DNA of 64,000 bases from Saprospiraceae bacterium (GTDB lineage: Bacteria; Bacteroidota; Bacteroidia; Chitinophagales; Saprospiraceae): contig JALHRR010000019.1 of NCBI GenBank assembly GCA_022841345.1, positions 1 to 64,000 of the forward strand. Direction: 5' to 3'. Positions 17,147-26,300 of the stretch are shown piece after piece (within the stretch, counting starts at the first letter, position 1; every line of letters starts with the position of its first letter). The position numbers and the translations under genes are program-made. The notes under the pieces are model-generated. The model worked only from the letters and a program-made list of their open reading frames with translations, did no database searches and was not told the DNA's origin.

Positions 17147-20100
17147 ATGAAGCGATCAGTGCTGTTTTCCTTTTTTGCAATTTTAGCATGTATTGCAATT
17201 TCTAATGCTCAGAATTCTTGTGATAACCTTGTTTCGAATGGGGATTTTCAAGCGGGAAATACTGGTTTTACATCCGGATTGGCCTTAGCATGTAATGCTT
17301 GTACGGCAGGTACCTACTGTGTTACAAGTAATTTTACCGGAAAATGTTCCGGTTGGCCATCTTTTTTTGACCATACCTTTGGCAATTCAACAGGGTCGTT
17401 TCTTGCAATAGATGGAAGTACTGGAGCAGCAAGTGGCGTATGGTCTGACAGTGGGATTCCTGTGGTTCCGGGTGTAACGTATGAATTTTCATTTTTTGTA
17501 TCAACTGTTTTTGGTCCGGCGCAACAACAGTTTGACCTTGGAATGCTCATTAATAACATAAATGTAAGTACCATAAATATCAGTCAGGTTCCGGGAGTGT
17601 GGACAAAGTATACTACTACCTGGACTTGCCCTGTTGGTGTTACATCCATTCCGCTGCAGATCAGACAATTGACTCCCGGTGATTTCAGGGATTTTGGGAT
17701 TGATGACATCAGTTTTCGTTGCATATCTTGTGAAGCCGATTTCGCCATTAATCATGTAGATGATTGTGGCTTAGTAAGCTTTGCAGATCAATCTTACGGA
17801 CAATCCCCGATTTTTCATTTCTGGAACTTCGACGATCCGGGAAGTGGATCAAATAACACCTCCAATTCGATGAATCCAACTCATCAATTTACTGAATGCC
17901 GCTCTTTTGTTGTATGTCTCACCATTACTACTGCTAATGGATGCGTATCTGAAAAGTGTGAAACAGTTGTTGTATCTGATACTATTCCGCCGATTGCATT
18001 ATGTCTGGGAGTGGGACTTGAAATGGGCAGTAATTGTCAGGCCACAGTTACCCCCGCACTGATAGATGGTGGATCATCAGACAATTGTTTCATTCAAAGT
18101 ATGTCAGTAAGTCCGTCCATTATTACTGCATGTGGTGAGTTTCCTTTGACGCTTACTGTTACCGATTGGTGCGGAAATTCAAGCACTTGCCAGACTACAG
18201 TACAAACAGCAGAAGTAATTCCTCCTGTAATTACATGTCCTTCCGATATTTTGGTGCATTGCGATGATGATGCAGATCCTTCCAATACAGGATTTGCAAC
18301 GGCAACGGATAATTGCACTTCTGTTCCGATCATGAGTTATTCGGATCAGATTTCAGGTTTGGTACCGTGCGATGCTACGATTTTTAGAACATGGACAGCT
18401 ACTGATAGTTGTGGAAATGAGGCCAGCTGTCTTCAGCAGATTATCATTATTGATAATATTCCTCCCATTATCTCAAATTGTCCGCCTGATATCTCAGTTA
18501 TTGGGAGCTTTAACAATGGAGTTTGCGAGGCTAATGTGACGATTGGAATTCCTTTTGCTTCTGACAATTGCGATACAAATGTGTCTCTAATCAATGATTA
18601 TAATTCTCAGCTGGATGCAAGCGGAATCTATCAATCTGGGAGTACATTGATTAACTGGACAGCAACTGATGATTGCGGCAATACTGCAAGCTGCAGTGTG
18701 AGTGTGACGGTGGAATGTATTGATTCCTGTGTGTGCAGCAATGAAGTAATGTTGGAGCAAAACGGTGTTTCACAAATATTGTCCTGCACACAAGGTTCTC
18801 TGGTACCAGTGCTAAGTTGTCCGGTTTCGGATGTTTGGATTAGCGGATTTTTTGGATGTGTCAAATCCCTTTCCGGTGAATTTTGTGAGGATACTCAGGT
18901 TAACTGGACGCTGAATGGTCCCGGAAACAGTTTACTCAATAGCGGTGTGACATCAGAATGGTTTCAATTAGTATTTCCTGTCGCATTGATTGGTGCCCCC
19001 GGCACTTATTCACTTACGATGAGTACTTTGTGCCCGGGAGCTGTAGATTCATGTACTTGTACATTTTACTGGATACAACAGAATTGTTCTCCTCCATGCC
19101 CTAATAACCTTGTTCCTAACCCTGATTTTGAGTCTTATACGACCTGTCCTACCGGATCTTTCCAATTGCCAACATTATCCTGGACTTCGCCGAGCACTGC
19201 CTCACCCGATTATTACAATAGTTGTGCAGCAGCGGGTACAGGCGTAAGTACTCCGATCAATGATTTTGGTAATCAATCACCCAGATCGGGTGCCGGATAT
19301 GTCGGATTAATAATGAGACCAATTAATAATTACCGGGAATATATTGAGACACAATTAACGGCCCCACTTATCGCCAATCAAGTTTATCAGGTTTCATTTT
19401 ATGTAAATCTGGCTGACAATTCACAGTGGGCTGTGGATGAAATCGGAGCTTATCTTAGTATAGGTTCAGTAGGACCTGTGCCGCTGGCCCCGGTGCTCAA
19501 TTACATTCCCCAAATCAAGAATCCCGCCGGATTTGTGATTACGGATAAAAATAACTGGACGCTGATTTCAGGCACTTATACAGCAGCAGGTGGTGAAGAC
19601 CACATCATCATTGGTAATTTCAGTAATAACAGCGCAACAACCACAATGATGGGTCTTGGCGGTCTTTATCCAACATCGTATTATTATATTGAGGATGTTG
19701 AAATTTGTGAAATACCCCCGGCTCCCTGCCTGAACAATATTGTGCAGAATTCAGGGTTTTTTCTGGGTGCGGCGCCCGGCGATTTAGGTAATGGAGGTCA
19801 GTCGATGTTTTGGCAGACTGAAAGTGGATCGCCGCAGGTCGCAGCGAGTGATTTTTGTGGAGACCCGTTTTCCATTCAAATGCATACAGCAGAGAGCATT
19901 TGCCAAACAGGTTTCAATTTCCAGCAAGGTCACACTTACCGGCTTTCATTTTGCGGTCGGTTTTGGGAAGATCCCAATCAACCTACTTCAGATATCAACT
20001 TTGAATTTATTGGAAGTAATGGATGTAATGGTTCAAATTTAGAAACAATCGGAGTAAGCGCTGCCATTTCAAATCAATCATGGGCTACATATACTATACC

Positions 20101-21748
20101 CAACTGGATCGCGTCCCAGTCATTGAACACATTGATTATAAGAGCTTTCAATATTAATGGGCAGGCTTTTGGCCGAATTGACAATATTTGTATAGAGGAG
20201 GTGTTGCCGGATACCTGCGTTTGCGGAGGATTTACTGATATGTTTATCCGTGCTCCACAAGGCGCATTGAGTCAGCCGATAACATGTAACAATATTACAC
20301 CTGTCCAGTTAAATTGTACAGGTCCCGGAAGTAGCTATAATATCAGTGGGCTGTTCCAGTGTAATGGAATTAATTGTCCTCCTGTTACAAATGTTCAGTG
20401 GGTACTTACTGGTCCTGCTCCTTCTCAAACTGGTAGTGCAGGTACAAATCCGTATTTCAATATTCAATTATTACCCACTTATTTCCCAATTCCAGGCAAT
20501 TATAGCTTAGCGTTATCCGGAATCTGTGGTAATGATACCTGTACTTGTGTTCTAAATTTTGTAATTGATTGTCCAGATCTTTGTCCTTGTGATGTTCAGG
20601 GGCTGAGCAATGCTGTTGATCAGGGTTTTGCTGTTGTAAAATATCCAACTTCATGCAAGGCCTGTTTTGTACCCATTGCTCTTAGTGATTGTGACGCTGT
20701 AGAATGGCATCTCAACACTTCGAATGGACCATTAATGGGGACTAGTGCAGGGAACAATGCAATTTGTTATACATTCCCGGGAGCGGGCACCTACACAGTC
20801 GTGATGATAGTTACAAGGAGAAAATCAGACGGTACTATCTGCGAGGTATTCACAAAATCGCAAACGGTATCTCTGACATGCCTTATTATTGCCGATTGCA
20901 CAGAATCCAGATTCCCCAATCCCACATTCAAACTGGGGGCAATTGGAGGGGGTATGCTTTCAGGTGGCAGCGTTGATGGGTGGGAAGCTGCAAATGGAGA
21001 GCCTGTTGTTGTCGAAGGTTCATCCGGAAGTTTTGATGCGTGGTCGATTCAACTTTCAGGTAACTTTGATACATCAGATGTCCTGACGAGCCTGGAGCCA
21101 ATCTGCATAGAAAAAGCTGAAGGAATGTTCAGTTTCAGAATGGCAGCTAAAAAACATCCAGACAATGAGGGTAAACGGGAAAGACCATGTGATGCGCTAA
21201 GAGTTGCAGGCCATGGGTGGACTTCCAGTGTTCCTGCTAGCGGACAATTAGCTTTCATCCCATTGGATTTGCTAGATTCTACAGAGTGGGTTGAAGTTGA
21301 GGTGCCTTTCGATTTAAGCACAAGAACAGAATTTGAAACCTGCAGCACGTCCAACAATGGCGTTTTTATTCAGGCCGTAATTTCTGTAACTAATGCTCTT
21401 GGCAACGATCAGGGAGGCGAGGATACCTATTCTTATGCCCAATTGGATAATTTCTGCTTCAATGGAACATTGATTACTGCGATTCATGATCAGGGTTTGA
21501 AGCCGTCTATCCGTATCTATCCAAATCCTAACTCCGGTGCATTTACTGTTGATTTGGGACATTCTTTACCTTCCGGCATAAGCTTCAGCATTTTAAGTAT
21601 TACCGGTCAAATGATGATGCAACAAGTAGCCGAACCAGGTACAACAAAACAATGGATTGATGCAGAAAATCTACCTTCCGGCCTTTACTTCATCGAAGTC
21701 ATCCAAAATGGCAAAATTATAGATGTTCAAAAATTAGTTAAGCACTAA
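17147..21748 (+). CDS. large T9SS-exported surface protein with HYR-like and PKD-like repeats
   Basis: A 1533-aa secreted protein. The signal peptide is MKRSVLFSFFAILACIAISNAQ. A jelly-roll-like carbohydrate-binding-type domain (NLVSNGDFQAGNTGF...FGIDDISF) comes first, then a PKD-like segment (FHFWNFDDPGSGSN). Three HYR-like repeats follow (PPVITCPSDI..., ATDNC, WTATDSCGNEASC). Further NLVPNPDFE- and NIVQNSGFF-type jelly rolls follow, and Cys pairs occur throughout. The last ~80 residues form a type A T9SS sorting domain: IRIYPNPNSGAFTVDL, then SGLYFIEVIQNGKIIDVQKLVKH. The protein should cross the outer membrane by the type IX system and be attached or released at the surface, perhaps as an adhesin or matrix protein. 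The upstream LytTR-like promoter suggests control by the neighbouring kinase/regulator. Confidence 0.9.
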   Translation: MKRSVLFSFFAILACIAISNAQNSCDNLVSNGDFQAGNTGFTSGLALACNACTAGTYCVTSNFTGKCSGWPSFFDHTFGNSTGSFLAIDGSTGAASGVWSDSGIPVVPGVTYEFSFFVSTVFGPAQQQFDLGMLINNINVSTINISQVPGVWTKYTTTWTCPVGVTSIPLQIRQLTPGDFRDFGIDDISFRCISCEADFAINHVDDCGLVSFADQSYGQSPIFHFWNFDDPGSGSNNTSNSMNPTHQFTECRSFVVCLTITTANGCVSEKCETVVVSDTIPPIALCLGVGLEMGSNCQATVTPALIDGGSSDNCFIQSMSVSPSIITACGEFPLTLTVTDWCGNSSTCQTTVQTAEVIPPVITCPSDILVHCDDDADPSNTGFATATDNCTSVPIMSYSDQISGLVPCDATIFRTWTATDSCGNEASCLQQIIIIDNIPPIISNCPPDISVIGSFNNGVCEANVTIGIPFASDNCDTNVSLINDYNSQLDASGIYQSGSTLINWTATDDCGNTASCSVSVTVECIDSCVCSNEVMLEQNGVSQILSCTQGSLVPVLSCPVSDVWISGFFGCVKSLSGEFCEDTQVNWTLNGPGNSLLNSGVTSEWFQLVFPVALIGAPGTYSLTMSTLCPGAVDSCTCTFYWIQQNCSPPCPNNLVPNPDFESYTTCPTGSFQLPTLSWTSPSTASPDYYNSCAAAGTGVSTPINDFGNQSPRSGAGYVGLIMRPINNYREYIETQLTAPLIANQVYQVSFYVNLADNSQWAVDEIGAYLSIGSVGPVPLAPVLNYIPQIKNPAGFVITDKNNWTLISGTYTAAGGEDHIIIGNFSNNSATTTMMGLGGLYPTSYYYIEDVEICEIPPAPCLNNIVQNSGFFLGAAPGDLGNGGQSMFWQTESGSPQVAASDFCGDPFSIQMHTAESICQTGFNFQQGHTYRLSFCGRFWEDPNQPTSDINFEFIGSNGCNGSNLETIGVSAAISNQSWATYTIPNWIASQSLNTLIIRAFNINGQAFGRIDNICIEEVLPDTCVCGGFTDMFIRAPQGALSQPITCNNITPVQLNCTGPGSSYNISGLFQCNGINCPPVTNVQWVLTGPAPSQTGSAGTNPYFNIQLLPTYFPIPGNYSLALSGICGNDTCTCVLNFVIDCPDLCPCDVQGLSNAVDQGFAVVKYPTSCKACFVPIALSDCDAVEWHLNTSNGPLMGTSAGNNAICYTFPGAGTYTVVMIVTRRKSDGTICEVFTKSQTVSLTCLIIADCTESRFPNPTFKLGAIGGGMLSGGSVDGWEAANGEPVVVEGSSGSFDAWSIQLSGNFDTSDVLTSLEPICIEKAEGMFSFRMAAKKHPDNEGKRERPCDALRVAGHGWTSSVPASGQLAFIPLDLLDSTEWVEVEVPFDLSTRTEFETCSTSNNGVFIQAVISVTNALGNDQGGEDTYSYAQLDNFCFNGTLITAIHDQGLKPSIRIYPNPNSGAFTVDLGHSLPSGISFSILSITGQMMMQQVAEPGTTKQWIDAENLPSGLYFIEVIQNGKIIDVQKLVKH

Positions 21749-21775
21749 AACTGAGTGATTCATTTATTTGCTTGC

Positions 21776-21805
21776 AGGGGTCGGAAAGTTTTCCGGCCCT
21801 TTTTA
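21776..21805 (+). terminator. terminator of the T9SS protein gene
   Basis: The arm GGGGTCGGAAA pairs with TTTCCGGCCCT (one G-U), followed by TTTTTAAT. It begins 28 bp after the stop at 21748. Confidence 0.75.
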
Positions 21806-21835
21806 ATGCCGGTAATGAGGAGAGGAATAGATTAA

Positions 21836-22855
21836 TTACAACTTTCTATCTACAGCAACGTCAATCAGCTCCGCATTCTTTGAAATTTCTCTTACCACTT
21901 TATCCAAATCATGGGCAGATTGCAGGACATGATCTAATAGTTTTTTAACTTCTTCATCCGAACTTTGGAAGTTGGAAATGATATCCACAAGACTCATCAT
22001 TCTGGCGATAGGAGCTCTGACGACATGTGATTGCATCCAGGAAATAGTCCTTAGTTTTTGGTTTTGGGCTTCAATTGCATTTATATATTTCAACCTTTCT
22101 GTAATGTCCTGTGCAAGAACAACTTTAGCTTTTTTTGACTTGAAAAAAATAATATTACTTTGAATATCTACCTGAATAATTTCTCCATTCTTTTTCCTGT
22201 GTTTGAAAAAGCCCTGAAAAAACATATTATCATTTTGGGTGGAATATTGTATGGCTTCTTCCAGTTTCGGAACTTCTTCTGCAGGTCTTAAATCCTTGAT
22301 TGTCATTGACAAAAACTCTTCATTGGTATAACCATAGTGTTTGATAGCTGATGCATTAACATCCATGATTTCCAGATTTTCCAGATCATATACCCACATG
22401 GGCAACGGACTTAAATGAAAGAGGTCGCTGTATCTTTTTTCTGACTCTTCCAGTTCTGACCTGCTACGCTGGCGTTCGATTGTGTAAATAATACTTTTGT
22501 ACAGGGAAGATGCATTGATATCATCCTTCAGAAGATAATCAGAGATTCCCATTGACAGAGATCTTATCCCGAAACCCAGGTCTGAATTTCCGGTAAGCAC
22601 TATTGTGGGATTTGTCAGACCTAATGAAAGTACTTCTTTTATTAATTCTTCCCCGCTTTTATCCGGCAAAGAAAGATCCAGTAGAATGACATCGAAATTT
22701 ACACCAGGTGATTGTAAAATTGTATTGGCCTCTTTATAATTCCTGGCGATAACAAGACTTGAAATGTCTATGTATTCACTCAGATAATCTTCAATGAGAG
22801 CGATATCCCCGGGATTATCTTCGATCAATAAAATTTTCAATTTTTCTTTTTGCAT
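21836..22855 (-). CDS. receiver-PAS-HisKA-like protein lacking an ATPase domain
   Basis: A 339-aa cytosolic signalling protein. The receiver domain (1-125) has the acidic residues E12-D13 and phospho-acceptor D60 (VILLDLSLPDKSG). A PAS domain (about 145-260) follows (FHLSPLPMWVYDLENLEIMDVNASAIKHYGY..., VVLAQDITERLKY). The C-terminal ~70 residues look like a histidine-kinase dimerisation region with a possible H-box (SWMQSHVVRAPIARMMSLVD). The protein ends with no HATPase domain, so it cannot autophosphorylate. It may act as a phosphotransfer or scaffold element. It is the last gene of a three-gene minus-strand operon, 7 bp after the receiver gene. Confidence 0.85.
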   Translation of the reverse strand: MQKEKLKILLIEDNPGDIALIEDYLSEYIDISSLVIARNYKEANTILQSPGVNFDVILLDLSLPDKSGEELIKEVLSLGLTNPTIVLTGNSDLGFGIRSLSMGISDYLLKDDINASSLYKSIIYTIERQRSRSELEESEKRYSDLFHLSPLPMWVYDLENLEIMDVNASAIKHYGYTNEEFLSMTIKDLRPAEEVPKLEEAIQYSTQNDNMFFQGFFKHRKKNGEIIQVDIQSNIIFFKSKKAKVVLAQDITERLKYINAIEAQNQKLRTISWMQSHVVRAPIARMMSLVDIISNFQSSDEEVKKLLDHVLQSAHDLDKVVREISKNAELIDVAVDRKL

Positions 22856-22862
22856 CAGCGGT

Positions 22863-23291
22863 TTAATTCGTAGGTAGTTTCACGATATGAACCCAAAAAT
22901 CTTCCATCGTTTTAATAGCTCTCAGAAACCCATCAGAATCTACCGGTTTTGTGATGTAGCAATTTGCGTGGTTTTCATATGACTTATTGATGTCAATTTT
23001 TGATGAAGATGTAGTCAGCATTATGACCGGAATCTGCTTTAAATCCTGGTGATTCTTTATAAACTGCAATACTTCATGCCCGTTTTTCTTGGGAAGATTT
23101 ACATCCAGAACTATAATATCAGGGGTCTCTGCTTTCGTATATTCACCTTCTTTTTTAAGAAAGTCCATAGCTTTTTTTCCATCCCTAACAACATCAATTC
23201 GGTTGATGATTTTCCCCTGCTGAAGTGCTTCTGTGGTGAGCATTATGTCTCCTTCATTGTCTTCTACTAATAAAATATGGACTTCTTTCAT
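22863..23291 (-). CDS. single-domain response regulator (Rcp1-like)
   Basis: A 142-aa stand-alone receiver: MKEVHILLVEDNEGDIMLT, phospho-acceptor D63 in IIVLDVNLPKKNG, VIMLTTSSS and the conserved Lys in CYITKPVD. It has no output domain. The ELLVEDN-GD start and long beta4-alpha4 region are typical of Rcp1/phytochrome-type regulators that sit beside multi-PAS kinases. It is separated by 9 bp from the upstream kinase and 7 bp from the downstream receiver-PAS gene, so the three are surely co-transcribed. It probably relays phosphate from the kinase to the third protein or modulates the kinase. Confidence 0.92.
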   Translation of the reverse strand: MKEVHILLVEDNEGDIMLTTEALQQGKIINRIDVVRDGKKAMDFLKKEGEYTKAETPDIIVLDVNLPKKNGHEVLQFIKNHQDLKQIPVIMLTTSSSKIDINKSYENHANCYITKPVDSDGFLRAIKTMEDFWVHIVKLPTN

Positions 23292-23300
23292 AATGTGCTG

Positions 23301-26300
23301 CTAAAGTTGCTTTAAGATGGTAAAAGTGAAAGTTGAACCTTTATCTTCATCTGATTCAACACTGATATTTCCTCCCAGATTTTCAATAATTTTTCTGGTA
23401 ATCGCCAATCCAATTCCGGTACCTGAATATTGAGATCTGTCATGTAGTCTTTGGAATATGATAAAAATCCTCTCATAATATTCAGGTTCAATACCTATTC
23501 CATTGTCTGCAATTGAAAATTGCCAATGAGTATTACAATCTACGAAACTTATCCGAATAACTGGTAATCTTTCATTTGAATGATATTTGAGCGCATTGCT
23601 GATCAAATTTTGAAAGACTTGCCTGACTGGAGTTTTATAAGATTTTATTGTTGGAAGGCCATCAAATTGGATGATGGCTTTCAATTCAGCAATTTGTACT
23701 TGATGGAGAATTAAAATTTCCTTGACTACTTCTATGACATTTATCTCTTCAAGTGAATCTTCCATCCTGCCCACTCTTGAATATTCAAGTAAGTCCAGTA
23801 TAATCTGCCGCATTCTTTTGGCACCATCTACAGCAAAATGAATGTATTTTTTCCCGGTATCATCTAATTTGTCATTATACTTCTTTTCCAGCTGTGACAG
23901 GAAACCTGTAACCATTCTGAGTGGTTCCTGCAAGTCATGGGAAGCCACATATGCAAACTGCTCCAGCTCGCTGTTAGAGACACTCAGATCTTTTGCCTGA
24001 ATCAACAGCTGTTGATTTAAATCTTTGAGCTGTTCTTCAGTAAGTTTGCGATCTGTGATATTTTTGAAATATATAGAAATGCCTGAATTGGATGGATATG
24101 CACTTACTTCAAACCATTTCTCAATAGTGTCATAATATGCTTCAAAATGCCGGGGCTTGCCATCTGCAACTGCATCTTGATAATTTCTATAAAAATCAGT
24201 GTCCACTGCATCCCTATAGGGGTCCCATATATTTTGACCTATCATTTCATTTTTGGATTTCCCCAACAATTTCTCAGCTTCTTTATTCCAATAGGTTACT
24301 ATCCAGTTTTTATCGAGGGCAATAAAAGCGTCATCTATGCTTTCAAGTATTTGATTTTTCTCATTAAATGCTTCCATTGCTGCGATCTGAGCTTTTTTGG
24401 TGGCATCAATATCCTGGATACTTCCAAATAATTTGGTTGGAATGCCATTTTCCATCTCAACATTTCCGAGTAGCCGAACCCACAATTCATTTCCTTTAGC
24501 TGTAACGACGATTAATTCCAGGTCAAAAGGAGTCCCGGTCATGATGGCATTGGTACCTTCCTGGGTCAGTTTTTCTCTGCTAAAACCTTCTTTATAAAAC
24601 TGAAGTAATCCTGCAAAATCATATTCGGTACCATCCCCGATTTCATAAATACTTCGAGTGATTGGTGACAAATAAGTTGTCCCTTTTTGGATTTCAGCTT
24701 CCCAACTTCCTACCCGGGCAAGATTATTTGATTTTTCCAGAAGCTCCTGCAGTTTCTTCTTTTCAGTTACATCCTGCATGGCGCCTACCAACCTTATTGC
24801 TTTACCTTTTTCATTTCTCAGAATAATAGCCCGGTCCAACACCTGAGCGTAATTTCCATCAGCTTTCCTATACCGATATTCTTCTTCCCAATTATCATAT
24901 GTTCCTTCTATCGCCACATTGATACTTTCTCTAATTTTGCTCAAATCTGATGGGTGAATTCTGGAATACCATGAATCTATTTCCATATCTGAGCCGGAAG
25001 TCTGATATCCGAAAATCGTGAAAAAAGCATCTCCCCAAATAATTTTATTCGTCTCCAGATTCCAGTCCCAAATAGCGTCGAATGTTGCTTTAGATACATA
25101 TTCATATCGTTTATTACTTTCTATGAGGGCATCTTCAGCAATTTTTCTGGCTGAAATATCAATTCCCACACATTGTATTTCTGTCGGTTGGCCTTTGGAA
25201 TCAGTAAGGCAAATAAAATCCCAGATGGTAGTTACTATGGATCCATCTGATTTGGGCTTGTCCAGTTCGACCTGAAATACCTGATTAAAATGCGCGAAGC
25301 ACTTTTCTACTGTTTCTTTAACTCTGTTATGATGATATTCCAATATTGAATCCAGGCCATTTTGGCCATAGAGTATATCCGAATGGTGGACCCATCCAAA
25401 ATCTTGTCTGAATTTTTCATTACAGAATGTATAGTTTCCTTCCAGATCTGTTCTGATAACATAATTGGTTTGGGATTCAATCAAACCTCTGTGCCGGGCT
25501 TCGCTCATCAGAAGCTTTTCTTTTGCAATATGATTTTCTGTAATATCCTGTGCTGTTCCTTCAAAGATTAGAGGATTTCCGGCTTTGTCCAGCTTATATT
25601 TACCTCTTTCATGTATCCATTTAATGGATCCATCCGGAAGTATTATACGGTGCTCAAATTCATTGCCCTGATCATAGGAAGGTTCTTGGTGCGGATCAAA
25701 GTAGTGTCTGTCATCAGGATGAACAGATTGCATCAGATTTTCATAGCTGGGTGTATAAGTTTCTTTTTCGACACCCCAAATATTGTATAATTCATCTGAC
25801 CAATACAAACTGAAATCAGCCAGATTGATTTGCCAGTATCCTAATTGAGCAATCTTTTGGGCAGTTTGTAATTTTTCTTCGTCCTCTTTAAGTTTAGCAA
25901 TATATCTTTTCTTTTCAGTAATGTCGACACAAGTAACAAATGCTCCAATAATTTCATTTTGCTCATTGAGTGCGGGCTTATAGTTTAAACTGAAATCTAT
26001 ATGATTTCCTTCCTGTGACACAACCTGAATTTCTGAATGTATGCTTTCTCCGTTTAGTACTTTTTTGTAAAGTTCTCTTACTATTTCTACTCTCTCCGGC
26101 TGTGCATATGTCACAATATTTTCTCCGACTTTTACCTTCTGTCCGAAATAATTTCTGTAGAGTTTGTCAAATTGAGCATTGAAAGAAAGAATATTGAGTT
26201 TTTTATCTGTCAGAACAAAAGACTCTTCAGTATTATTGATGAGCATTTTCATTTCAAATTCTGATTGCTTGGTCTGGGTCGCATCCTTGGCAATACAGTA

